A stretch of 64,000 bases of DNA from positions 2,875,501 through 2,939,500 of the forward strand of contig NZ_VIWT01000001.1 in NCBI RefSeq assembly GCF_007829815.1, in the 5' to 3' direction. Under the pieces are notes generated by a model. That model saw nothing but the letters and a program-made list of their open reading frames with translations. It was not told the origin of the DNA and ran no database searches. This DNA comes from Kitasatospora viridis (lineage in GTDB: Bacteria; Actinomycetota; Actinomycetes; Streptomycetales; Streptomycetaceae). The position numbers and the translations under genes were made by a program. Shown here in pieces: positions 25,386 through 33,318 of the stretch (position 1 is the stretch's first letter; each line of letters begins with the position of its first letter).

Positions 25386-25760
25386 ATGGCCGGAGTCGAG
25401 CACGCCCTCAAGGAGGCGCTGACCATCGACGGCGCACTCGGCGCCGCCCTGGTGGACCTGAACAGCGGCATGGCGCTCGGCACCCTGGGCCACGCGGCCG
25501 ACCTCGACCTCACCCTGGCCGCCGCCGGCAGCACCGACCTGGTCCGGGCCACCCGGCGGGCCGGCGAGCTCCAGGGCCGGGCCGGCGAGCCGATGGAGGA
25601 CATCCTCACCACGCTGACCCACCAGTACCACCTGATCCGCCCGCTCACCGGCCCGGGCGGCGAGGGCCTCTTCCTCTACCTGGTGCTGGACCGCGCCCGC
25701 TCCAACCTGGCGCTGGCCCGTCACCGGATCCGCTCGATCGAGACCGCCCTGACGGTCTGA
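25386..25760 (+). CDS. Small Roadblock/LC7-like protein
   Basis: 124 residues, ATG with GGAGG 6 nt upstream. The pattern of one helix, a strand (GALGAALVDLNSGMALGTLG), a helix (DLTLAAAGSTDLVRATRRAG) and C-terminal strands with LFLYLVLDR fits the Roadblock/LC7 fold, which in actinobacteria often works with small GTPases or as a dimeric scaffold. No MglA-type GTPase or conservon partner is adjacent. The family call is by pattern only. Confidence 0.55.
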   Translation: MAGVEHALKEALTIDGALGAALVDLNSGMALGTLGHAADLDLTLAAAGSTDLVRATRRAGELQGRAGEPMEDILTTLTHQYHLIRPLTGPGGEGLFLYLVLDRARSNLALARHRIRSIETALTV

Positions 25761-25764
25761 CCGC

Positions 25765-26430
25765 TCAGTCCCCGTCAGCGCCCCCGGCGGCCCGGCGCCG
25801 GGCCCGGTCGCGGATCGGCTCCGGCAGCTCGGCCACCTCCAGCAGCCCGGGCAGCAGCGCCGGCTCCGTGGTCATCGCCCGGAAGACGGTGGCCACGTCC
25901 ACCCCGTGCGCCGGCCGGTGCACCACGCTCACCCGGTCCCCGGCCGCCACCTCGCCGGGCTCCAGCACCCGCAGGTAGGCACCGGGCAGCGCCCGCTCGG
26001 TGAACCGCTTCACCCAGCCCCGCTCGCCCAGCCAGCCCTGGAAGGTGCGGCAGGGGATCCGGGGCGAGCTCACCTCCAGCAGCGGGCCGTCGCCGATCCG
26101 CCAGCGCTCGCCGATCAGCGCGGTGCTCACCGGCAGCCCGGCGGTGGTCAGGTTCTCGCCGAACACCCCGGGGTGCAGCTCGCGCCCGAGCTCCTCGGCC
26201 CAGGCCGCCAGCTCCTCGCTCTCGTAGGCGTACACCGCCTGGTCAGGGCCGCCGTGGTGGCGCAGGTCGCAGATGGCGTCGCCGGCCACCCCGCTGCCCC
26301 GCTCCGGCGCCCCGACCCGGACCGGGCCGCCCACCGGACGCTTGTCGATGCCGGTCAGCCCGGGCGCGGAGTGCTCGGTGGGCCGGGCGGTGCCGATGTT
26401 CACGGAGTGGATGCGCGCATGGTCTGCCAT
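25765..26430 (-). CDS. MOSC domain protein (YiiM-like)
   Basis: 221 residues. The N-terminal IHSVNIGTARP and GVAGDAICDLRHHGGPDQAVY, with GVFGENLTTAGLPVS following, are the standard MOSC beta-barrel motifs. SSPRIPCRTF carries the conserved Cys that binds sulfur or the molybdenum cofactor. A C-terminal three-helix extension follows. YiiM proteins reduce N-hydroxylated base analogues with molybdenum cofactor. It is convergent with the Roadblock gene, only 4 bp apart. Confidence 0.88.
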   Translation of the reverse strand: MADHARIHSVNIGTARPTEHSAPGLTGIDKRPVGGPVRVGAPERGSGVAGDAICDLRHHGGPDQAVYAYESEELAAWAEELGRELHPGVFGENLTTAGLPVSTALIGERWRIGDGPLLEVSSPRIPCRTFQGWLGERGWVKRFTERALPGAYLRVLEPGEVAAGDRVSVVHRPAHGVDVATVFRAMTTEPALLPGLLEVAELPEPIRDRARRRAAGGADGD

Positions 26431-26513
26431 GTCCCCAACCTACCCACCGGTCCGGGCTACCCGGACGGCTCAGCCGACGGGCCCGCCACCCCGGCGCGGT
26501 CCAGGGTGGGGCC

Positions 26514-27044
26514 ATGGAACAGCCGCCCGACCGCCACTCCGCGCTGCTGGTCTGGCTGCTGCTCGCGGGAGTGCCGGCAGTGCTGCTGACCGCCTTCTTC
26601 ACCCTGCCGCTCGGCGTCTTCGGCCCCGAGCACCCGGCGCTCAGCTGGACCCTCTTCATCGTGGTGCTGGCCGGCCTGGCCGCCCTGCTGGTGCGTCAGA
26701 TCGGCCTGGTCATGGGCGGCTCCGAGCGCGGCCGACCGGCCCCGGTGATCGCCGCCGCCTCCTTCCTGGCCCTGGTCGCCTTCGCCGCCGCCTACGCCGG
26801 CCTGGCCCGGCAGCCCGGCGAGTTCATCGGCCTGCACACCCGGCTGGACGCGCTGTACTTCACCGTGGTGACCATGGCCACCGTCGGCTACGGCGACATC
26901 ACGCCGTCCGGACAGACGGCCCGCCTGGTCGTGATCCTGCAGATCGGCTACACCCTGGTCTTCCTGGCCGCCGGGTTCACCGCGCTCAGCCAGCGGCTGC
27001 GCGGCCGCTGGCAGCACCGGCAGCGGCCGGATCGGCACGGTTGA
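26514..27044 (+). CDS. Potassium channel family protein
   Basis: 176 residues. The selectivity filter TVGYGD (T123-D128) follows a pore helix LDALYFTVVTMA and precedes a final helix (VVILQIGYTLVFLAAGFTAL). Two further hydrophobic helices lie in the N-terminal half, so there are about four membrane helices; no voltage sensor or RCK domain is visible. It probably assembles as a tetramer in the cytoplasmic membrane. It is divergent from the MOSC gene. Confidence 0.88.
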   Translation: MEQPPDRHSALLVWLLLAGVPAVLLTAFFTLPLGVFGPEHPALSWTLFIVVLAGLAALLVRQIGLVMGGSERGRPAPVIAAASFLALVAFAAAYAGLARQPGEFIGLHTRLDALYFTVVTMATVGYGDITPSGQTARLVVILQIGYTLVFLAAGFTALSQRLRGRWQHRQRPDRHG

Positions 27045-27075
27045 GGAATGGCCGGACCCGGCACATCCTGGTCAG

Positions 27076-27270
27076 ATGACCGCGATGTTCGAAGAAGAGC
27101 TCCGCGCTCAGCTCGCCCTGGCCCGGGATGAGCTGGCGAAGGCCACCGCCGAGGGCGATCTCGACGGTGTCCAGGCCAGCGAGGGCCGGATCGCCGGCCT
27201 GCTGCGGCTGGCCGCCAGCCACGGCATCACCCTCCCCCACACCCCCTCCGAGGAACGCGGCGAATCCTGA
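27076..27270 (+). CDS. Small conserved coiled-coil protein, 64 aa
   Basis: An acidic, helical peptide (EEELRAQLALARDELAKATA, then DLDGVQASEGRIAGLLRLAA) with heptad-like spacing and a short polar tail. Small proteins of this type are widespread in streptomycetes without known function. It may be translated from ATG 27076 or from the ATG at 27085. It lies 31 bp after the channel gene and could be co-transcribed with it. Confidence 0.6.
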   Translation: MTAMFEEELRAQLALARDELAKATAEGDLDGVQASEGRIAGLLRLAASHGITLPHTPSEERGES

Positions 27271-27347
27271 ACCGCCCGCCGCCCCGATTTCCGCCGCCCG
27301 CCCCGACCGCACAGCGAGACCCCGCGCAGTGTCCACCACGAAAAGCC

Positions 27348-27385
27348 GGAAGCCCCGGTCCGAATCTCTTCGGACCGGGGCTTCC
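27348..27385 (-). terminator. Terminator of tRNA-Leu copy 1
   Basis: Perfect 17-bp arms (27348-27364, 27369-27385) with loop TCTC, 7 nt downstream of the tRNA 3' end on the minus strand. Confidence 0.85.
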
Positions 27386-27392
27386 CGGTTTG

Positions 27393-27476
27393 TGCGCGAG
27401 GGGGGAGTTGAACCCCCACGCCCTTTCGGGCACTGGAACCTGAATCCAGCGCGTCTGCCTATTCCGCCACCCGCGC
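27393..27476 (-). tRNA. tRNA-Leu (CAG), copy 1
   Basis: 84 nt. Acceptor GCGCGGG pairs with CTCGCGC (one G-U). Anticodon stem CTGGA/TCCAG holds loop TTCAGGT, anticodon CAG. The long variable arm (GTGCCCGAAAGGGCGT) and T arm GGGGG-TTCAACT-CCCCC fit a class II tRNA. CCA is not encoded. A -10 box TAACAT (minus strand, 27495-27500) lies 18 nt upstream. Confidence 0.95.
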
Positions 27477-27573
27477 ATCTGGGTGATGTGGAAGATGTTA
27501 GCCGATCGTCGGGGTCCGACGCACACACCCCTCGGCCGCGCGGTGGGCTCCTGCGACGGCGCCCGGAAACGCC

Positions 27574-27611
27574 GGAAGCCCCGGTCCGAATCTCTTCGGA
27601 CCGGGGCTTCC
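27574..27611 (-). terminator. Terminator of tRNA-Leu copy 2
   Basis: Same perfect 17-bp stem and TCTC loop as the hairpin of copy 1, so each tRNA gene has its own terminator. Confidence 0.85.
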
Positions 27612-27618
27612 CGGTTTG

Positions 27619-27702
27619 TGCGCGAGGGGGGAGTTGAACCCCCACGCCCTTTCGGGCACTGGAACCTGAATCCAGCGCGTCTGCCTATTCCGCCACCCGC
27701 GC
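27619..27702 (-). tRNA. tRNA-Leu (CAG), copy 2
   Basis: Identical 84-nt sequence to copy 1, including anticodon CAG. Promoter on the minus strand: TTCGAC (27745-27750), 18-nt spacer, TAGCAT (27721-27726). Confidence 0.95.
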
Positions 27703-27741
27703 ATCTGGGTGATGAAGAAGATGCTAGCCGATCGTCCGGGT

Positions 27742-28131
27742 GAGGTCGAACCGGTTTGGACCCGTTTCTTTCCCACTCGGCCGGTTCCGACTCCCTCTCG
27801 GGTGCCCCTTCCGACGTGGAAAACATTAGCACGGCCGCGGCGCGACCTACGAATCCCTCCCGCGCGCCCACCCGCACAGTCGGCCGCGGACCGCCACCGG
27901 AGCGGCCCGACCCGCGCCACCAGGGCCGGGACCGGCAGGGGTGAGGCCGGTCGGCCGGGGGTACGTCTCGTGGCGCGGCGGCGCCCGGGTGTGGTGCGAC
28001 GCACGCCCGTCCACCACGTGGCCGGGGAACCGTACAGATGGCCGCAGCGTGGATACGATCAGTACGGAAGTACCGCAATCGGGCCCCCGGGCCCGTCCGG
28101 AAGCCCGAGAGCCCTTGGAAGGGGGTGCCCC
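27742..28131. other. Intergenic region between tRNA-Leu and fhaA
   Basis: About 390 bp without a convincing gene. It should hold the promoter of the plus-strand fhaA operon; GTGGATACGATCAG near 28046-28059 contains a plausible -10 (TACGAT). The left end holds the -35 of tRNA-Leu copy 2. I see no other RNA or repeat. Confidence 0.5.
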
Positions 28132-29046
28132 GTGGGAGTGCTGAAGAAGTTCGAGCAGCGACTTGAGGGTCTCGTCAACGGCACCTTCGCCAAGGTGTTC
28201 AAGTCCGAGGTCCAGCCCGTGGAGATCGCCGGTGCGCTGCAGCGCGAGTGCGACAACAACGCCACCATCTGGAACCGCGACCGCACCGTCGTGCCCAACG
28301 ACTTCATCGTCGAACTCAGCCCGCACGACCACGAGCGGCTCAGCCCGTACGCGGCCCAGCTCGGCCAGGAGCTGGCCGGCATGGTGCTGGAGTACGCCGA
28401 GGCCCAGCGCTACAGCTTCCTCGGGCCGCTGCAGGTCAACCTGGAGCGGGCCGACGACCTGGACACCGGGCTCTACCGGGTGCGCAGCCGCACGCTCGCC
28501 TCGGACGCCCCCGAGTCGGCCCCGGCCGCCGGCTACCAGTCCGGCTACCCGGCGACGCCGCCGCCCGCCGCCCCCCGGGAGGCCGGTTTCGGGCGCCCGC
28601 GGGAGGCCGAACCGCCCGCCCCGCCGGCCGCCCAGGGCTGGGCCCAGAGCAGCCAGCCCACCTACGCCGGCAGCGCGCCGCTGACCCCCAGCGCCCCGCC
28701 CGCGATGCCCCCCGCGCCGGCCGGCGGCAACGTCCGCCCGTTCCCCGGCTCGGGCACCGGCGCCGGCAGCCGCCGCTGGATCGAGATCAACGGCACCCGC
28801 CACCAGATCACCGGGAACGCCTGCGTGCTCGGCCGTTCCACCGAGGCCGACGTGCGGATCGACGACCCCGGGGTCTCCCGCAAGCACGCCGAGATCCGGC
28901 CCGGCAACCCGGCCATGGTGCTCGACCTCGGGTCCACCAACGGCATCGTGGTGGACGGGCAGCACACTCAGCGCGCTACGCTCCGCGACGGCTCGCGGAT
29001 CGTCGTGGGCTCCACGACGATCATCTACCGACAGGTCGAAGGGTAG
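28132..29046 (+). CDS. fhaA: FhaA: DUF3662 and FHA domain protein
   Basis: 304 residues from GTG 28132 (GGAAGGGGG upstream). The N-terminal DUF3662 domain (VLKKFEQRLEGLVNGTFAKV; VVPNDFIVELSPHDHERL) covers about 1-125, a Pro/Ala/Gly-rich linker follows, then an FHA domain with VLGRSTEADVRIDDPGVSRKHAEIR and DLGSTNGIVVDG. FHA domains bind phosphothreonine. In mycobacteria FhaA is bound by PknB and restrains cell-wall synthesis. First gene of fhaA-fhaB-pstP-pbpA-pknB. Confidence 0.94.
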   Translation: MGVLKKFEQRLEGLVNGTFAKVFKSEVQPVEIAGALQRECDNNATIWNRDRTVVPNDFIVELSPHDHERLSPYAAQLGQELAGMVLEYAEAQRYSFLGPLQVNLERADDLDTGLYRVRSRTLASDAPESAPAAGYQSGYPATPPPAAPREAGFGRPREAEPPAPPAAQGWAQSSQPTYAGSAPLTPSAPPAMPPAPAGGNVRPFPGSGTGAGSRRWIEINGTRHQITGNACVLGRSTEADVRIDDPGVSRKHAEIRPGNPAMVLDLGSTNGIVVDGQHTQRATLRDGSRIVVGSTTIIYRQVEG

Positions 29047-29057
29047 GGCGAGCAGCG

Positions 29058-29618
29058 GTGTCCGAGCTCACACTGACAGTCCTGCGGCTGGGTTTCCTGG
29101 CCGTGCTGTGGCTGTTCGTGATCGTCGCGGTGCAGGTGATCCGCAGCGATCTGTTCGGCGCCAAGGGCACTACCCGGCTCGGCCGCCGCGGTGCGGCCAC
29201 CGCCGCCGCGGCGGGTGCCGCGGCCGGCTCCGGCGCCCCCGCCCGGCCCCAGCCGGGCCCCCGGGAGAGCGCGCCCGCGAACTCCCCGCAGGGCGGCGGT
29301 CGGCGCGCCCGCAGCGCTCCGGCCCAGCCCTCCCAGCTGGTGGTGGTCGAGGGCGGACTGGCCGGCACCACGGTCGCGCTGCAGGGCCAGGTGATCACCC
29401 TGGGCCGCGCGCACGACTCGACCATCGTGCTCGATGACGACTACGCCTCCTCCCGCCATGCCAGGATCTACCCCGACCAGACTGGGCAGTGGACCGTTGA
29501 GGATCTAGGCTCCACCAACGGCACGTATCTGGACCGTCAGCGGCTGACACAGCCGATGCCGCTGCAGGTCGGCGTGCCGATCCGTATCGGCAGGACCGTC
29601 ATCGAACTGCGGAAGTAG
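29058..29618 (+). CDS. fhaB: FhaB: membrane-anchored FHA domain protein
   Basis: 186 residues from GTG 29058. One N-terminal membrane helix (LRLGFLAVLWLFVIVAVQVI), then a conserved juxtamembrane RSDLFG, an Ala/Pro linker and a C-terminal FHA domain (ITLGRAHDSTIVLDDDYASS, then RHARIY; DLGSTNGTYLDRQRL). The mycobacterial counterpart (FipA) is a PknB substrate linked to FtsZ and division. It begins 11 nt after fhaA, so the genes are one operon. Confidence 0.93.
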   Translation: MSELTLTVLRLGFLAVLWLFVIVAVQVIRSDLFGAKGTTRLGRRGAATAAAAGAAAGSGAPARPQPGPRESAPANSPQGGGRRARSAPAQPSQLVVVEGGLAGTTVALQGQVITLGRAHDSTIVLDDDYASSRHARIYPDQTGQWTVEDLGSTNGTYLDRQRLTQPMPLQVGVPIRIGRTVIELRK

Positions 29619-29716
29619 TAGCGCATGAGGGACAGCACCCCGTCCAACAGCAGCCGGGCAGGCGGCCAGTCCGCTGCGGCTGACCAGCGCGCGGCACAGA
29701 GGGGAGCAGGCGTCGC

Positions 29717-31453
29717 ATGAGCCTCGTGCTGCGTTTCGCCGCCGGATCCCACAAGGGTCTGATCCGGGAAGGGAACGAGGACTCCGGCTACGCCGGCCCC
29801 CGGTTGCTGGCGGTGGCGGACGGAATGGGCGGTGCCGCGGCCGGTGAGGTCGCCTCCTCCGAGGTCCTGAGCTCGCTGATCGCGCTCGACGACGCCGATC
29901 CGCACGCCGACCTGCTGACCCTGCTGCACGACGCGGTGCAGACCGCCAACGACCGGCTGCGCCTGATGGTCGAACAGGACCCGCAGCTGGAGGGCATGGG
30001 CTGCACGCTCACCGCGCTGCTGTGGACCGGCGACCGGATGGGCCTGGTGCACGTCGGCGACTCGCGCGCCTACCTGCTGCGGGACGGCTCGCTCAGCCAG
30101 ATCACCCAGGACCACACCTGGGTGCAGCGGCTGGTGGACGAGGGCCGGATCACCGCCGAGGAGGCCGAGACCCACCCGCAACGCTCACTGCTGATGCGCG
30201 CGCTGGACGGCCGCGGCCAGGTCGAGCCCGACCTGTCGATCCGCGAGGTCCGGGCCGGCGACCGCTACCTGATCTGCTCCGACGGCCTGTCCGGCCCGGT
30301 CAGCCACCAGACCCTGGAGGAGACGCTCGGGAGCTTCTACGCCCCCGAGCCGACCATCCAGGAGCTGATCCAGCTGGCGCTGCGCGGCGGCGGCCCGGAC
30401 AACATCACCTGCATCGTGGCCGACGTGCTCGACGTGGGCCCGAGCGACACCCTGAGCGGCCAGTTCGCCACCACCCCGGTGGTGGTCGGCGCGGTCGCCG
30501 AGGGCCCGCACGGCACCGCCGTCGACAACCAGATCATCGACACCCCGGCCGGCCGCGCCGCCGGGCTGGGCCGCCAGCAGCCCCCGCAGGGCGCCTTCGG
30601 CCCGGCCAACGGCTACGACCAGGCGCCCGGCTTCGGCCCCGCCGAGGGCTACTCCGCGGAGGGCTACCCGGTCGAGGGCGGCTACGACGGCTACGGCAAC
30701 CCCGAGAACTACCCCGCCGAGGGCTACGGCGAGGCCTACGAGCAGCCCGCCGGCTACCCGCAGGGCCAGCCCGAGTACGGCGCCGCCCCCGCCGGGGCGC
30801 CCCAGGGCTACCCGGCGGAGCAGCCGGGCGAGCCGGCCCCCGAGCCGCCGCGCAAGCGCCGCTGGTTCCGCCGCTCGGCGATCACCGTGGTGGCCCTCGG
30901 CCTGCTCGCCGGCGCCGGCTTCGCCGGCTGGACCTGGAACCAGGACCACTACTACCTGGCCGTCAACGACGGCAAGGTCGCGGTCTACCAGGGCCAGAAG
31001 CTGGCCGGCCTGGACCTGTCCTCGCTCAAGCAGCAGACCGACGTGCAGGCCAAGCTGCTCTCCACCGCCCAGCAGCAGCAGCTCGGCCAGACCATCAAGG
31101 TCAACGGCATGGACGCGGTGAACCAGCAGCTGAACACCTTCCAGGCGCAGGCCACGGTGTGCGCGAAGGTGGCCGCCCAGCCCGCCGCGGCCGGCCAGGC
31201 GCAGGCCCAGGCGGTGCCCACCCAGGCGCCGGCCAGCCCGGCCGCCTTCCTGACCCCGACCTCGAAGAGCGCCCCCAAGGTCGGCGCCTCCCCGGCCGGA
31301 CCGAGCCCGTCGGCCACGCCCAGCCCGGCCGCCCCGTCGACCGGCACCCCGGCCGACGCCGGCCAGTCGCCGACCGCCGCGCCCGCGCCGAGCGCCCCGG
31401 CGCTCAGCCCGGACGAGCAGAAGCTTGAGGCGAACTGCCCGCCGCCGTCCTGA
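29717..31453 (+). CDS. pstP: PstP: membrane PP2C-type Ser/Thr protein phosphatase
   Basis: 578 residues. The PP2C domain fills about 1-240: GNEDSGYAG with the metal Asp, VADGMGGAAAGE, GLVHVGDSRAYLLRDG, YLICSDGLSGPV and GPDNITCIVAD. A Gly/Tyr/Pro-rich linker, one membrane helix (ITVVALGLLAGAGFAGWTW, about 388-407) and an extracytoplasmic tail rich in Ala/Pro/Thr follow. It reverses PknB phosphorylation of the cell-wall and division machinery. A strong hairpin directly follows, where rodA would normally begin. Confidence 0.94.
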   Translation: MSLVLRFAAGSHKGLIREGNEDSGYAGPRLLAVADGMGGAAAGEVASSEVLSSLIALDDADPHADLLTLLHDAVQTANDRLRLMVEQDPQLEGMGCTLTALLWTGDRMGLVHVGDSRAYLLRDGSLSQITQDHTWVQRLVDEGRITAEEAETHPQRSLLMRALDGRGQVEPDLSIREVRAGDRYLICSDGLSGPVSHQTLEETLGSFYAPEPTIQELIQLALRGGGPDNITCIVADVLDVGPSDTLSGQFATTPVVVGAVAEGPHGTAVDNQIIDTPAGRAAGLGRQQPPQGAFGPANGYDQAPGFGPAEGYSAEGYPVEGGYDGYGNPENYPAEGYGEAYEQPAGYPQGQPEYGAAPAGAPQGYPAEQPGEPAPEPPRKRRWFRRSAITVVALGLLAGAGFAGWTWNQDHYYLAVNDGKVAVYQGQKLAGLDLSSLKQQTDVQAKLLSTAQQQQLGQTIKVNGMDAVNQQLNTFQAQATVCAKVAAQPAAAGQAQAQAVPTQAPASPAAFLTPTSKSAPKVGASPAGPSPSATPSPAAPSTGTPADAGQSPTAAPAPSAPALSPDEQKLEANCPPPS

Positions 31454-31468
31454 TCCAGGGCCGCGCCG

Positions 31469-31509
31469 GAGCCCGGTGCAGGGTCCCGACCGGACCCCGC
31501 GCCGGGCTC
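31469..31509 (+). terminator. Hairpin at the pstP-pbpA junction
   Basis: Eighteen-nt arms (31469-31486, 31492-31509), paired except for one A-C mismatch and one G-U, with a 5-nt loop. It lies in the 122-bp gap where a rodA/ftsW gene is usual. Confidence 0.65.
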
Positions 31510-31575
31510 AAGCACAGGTGCGGTTGAATGGCAGTCGCCGCCTGCCCGGGTGGCGCCTAGGAGGGGACCCGTCTC

Positions 31576-33045
31576 GTGAACAAGCCCATCCGACGGGTCG
31601 CCGTCTTCTGCATGGTGCTCGTCTTCGCCCTGCTGCTGCGGGCCAACTGGGTGCAGGCGGTGGTCGCGGACAGCTACGCGGACAACAGCAACAACGAGCG
31701 GGTCCGGTTCGACCAGTTCGCCTACCCGCGGGGCAGCATCATCGTCGGCGGGGAGAACGGGCAGGCCATCACGGGCTCGGACTTCGTCAACGGCTACCGG
31801 TACAAGTACAAGCCCACCTTCGCCAACGGGCCGATGTACGCGCCGGTCACCGGCTACTTCTCGCAGGCCGACTACGGGTCCACCGCCCTGGAGAACCTGG
31901 AGAACGGCATCCTCTCCGGCACCGACGACCGGCTCTTCTTCGGCAACGCGATGGACACCCTGACCGGCAAGAAGAAGCAGGGCGGCAACGTCGTCACCAC
32001 CATCAACCCGGCGGTGCAGCAGGCCGCCTTCCAGGCGATGGGCAACAAGAAGGGCGCCGCGATCGCCCTGGACCCGCGCACCGGCGCGATCCTGGCGATG
32101 GTCAGCACCCCGTCCTTCGACCCGAACTCGGTCGCCGACACGAGCACCGCCGACGGCAAGAACTTCAGCGCGCTGAGCAACGACCCGGACCAGCCGATGC
32201 TCAACCGGGCGCTGCGCCAGACCTATCCGCCGGGCTCCACCTTCAAGCTGGTCACCGCGGCGACCGCGTTCGAGACCGGCAAGTACCAGACGCCGGACGA
32301 CCAGACCGACACCCCGGACCACTACATCCTGCCGGGCACCAACACCGAGCTGAAGAACGACAGCCCGGACGAGAACTGCGGCGGCGCGACCCTGAAGTAC
32401 GCGCTGCAGATCTCCTGCAACACCGTCTACGGCAAGCTCGGCGCCGACCTGGGCGAGACCAAGCTGCTGGCCCAGGCGCAGAAGTTCGGCTTCAACAACA
32501 CCGTGGACACCCCGATCCGCTCGGTGGCCAGCAACTTCCCCAGCGACTCCAGCCCCGACGGCACCGCGATGGACGCCATCGGCCAGCACAACACCGCCGC
32601 GACCCCGTTGCAGATGGCCATGGTCGCCGCGGCGATCGCCAACAACGGCAAGCTGATGCAGCCCTACCTGGTGGACGAGGAGCGCTCGCCCGGCGGGACG
32701 GTGATCTCCAAGCACACCGAGAAGGAGATGGACCAGGCGGTCAGCCCGGCCACCGCGCAGAAGCTCCAGCAGATGATGGTCGCCGTGGTGCAGAACGGCA
32801 CCGGCGTGAAGGCCCAGATCCCGGGGGTCGAGGTGGGCGGCAAGACCGGCACCGCGCAGCACGGCGTGAACAACTCCGGCCTGCCGTTCGCCTGGTTCGT
32901 CTCCTACGCCAAGGTCGGCAACGACTACCCGGTCGCAGTCGCGGTGGTGGTCGAGGACGGTGCGGCGCAGAGCGAGGAGATCGCCGGCGGCAGCCAGGCC
33001 GCACCGATCGCCAAGGCCATGATGCAGGCGGCGATCGGCCACTAG
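31576..33045 (+). CDS. pbpA: PbpA: class B penicillin-binding protein (transpeptidase)
   Basis: 489 residues from GTG 31576 (TAGGAGGGG upstream). N-terminal membrane anchor (VAVFCMVLVFALLLRANWVQ), a short PBP-dimer region (YPRGSIIVGG), then the transpeptidase domain: SxxK at S221-K224 (PPGSTFKLVT), SxN at S280-N282, KTG at K423-G425. It cross-links peptidoglycan outside the membrane, usually together with an FtsW/RodA polymerase. That partner is absent from this operon. Confidence 0.94.
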   Translation: MNKPIRRVAVFCMVLVFALLLRANWVQAVVADSYADNSNNERVRFDQFAYPRGSIIVGGENGQAITGSDFVNGYRYKYKPTFANGPMYAPVTGYFSQADYGSTALENLENGILSGTDDRLFFGNAMDTLTGKKKQGGNVVTTINPAVQQAAFQAMGNKKGAAIALDPRTGAILAMVSTPSFDPNSVADTSTADGKNFSALSNDPDQPMLNRALRQTYPPGSTFKLVTAATAFETGKYQTPDDQTDTPDHYILPGTNTELKNDSPDENCGGATLKYALQISCNTVYGKLGADLGETKLLAQAQKFGFNNTVDTPIRSVASNFPSDSSPDGTAMDAIGQHNTAATPLQMAMVAAAIANNGKLMQPYLVDEERSPGGTVISKHTEKEMDQAVSPATAQKLQQMMVAVVQNGTGVKAQIPGVEVGGKTGTAQHGVNNSGLPFAWFVSYAKVGNDYPVAVAVVVEDGAAQSEEIAGGSQAAPIAKAMMQAAIGH

Positions 33046-33318
33046 GCACGGTTCGCCGACCGCACCGGTTAGGCTCCGAGGGCCGCGCGGTTCCGGTACC
33101 GGTCTGGTCTCAGCTGCCGGGCGTGTCGAGTTGCCGCCGGATGGACCGGTAGCGTATCCGCAGCGGCGGGGTCTGCCGCGGCTCGGTCCGGCTCCGGCCG
33201 GGGCCGGGGGTGGGGCCGGCCTCCAGAACCACCGGGGCGTCGGCCGCGTCACTACAGGAACGTGCTGGGGACACCTACGTCACATCCTCACCGGACGGTG
33301 GGGGAGAGGGTCGGAACT

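Larger units (their letters stand above)
27345..27515. repeat. Direct repeat copy 1 (tRNA-Leu unit)
   Basis: About 171 bp holding terminator, tRNA-Leu and promoter -10 region, repeated almost exactly at 27571-27741 (period 226 bp). Differences are confined to the promoter flank. Confidence 0.9.
27571..27741. repeat. Direct repeat copy 2 (tRNA-Leu unit)
   Basis: Second copy of the unit at 27345-27515, the product of a local tandem duplication. The sequence between the copies (27516-27570) is unrelated filler. Confidence 0.9.

Noticed and set aside
27345..27741. Two-copy repeat as a CRISPR array
   Set aside because: Each repeat is a full tRNA-Leu gene with promoter and terminator; there are only two copies and no cas genes.
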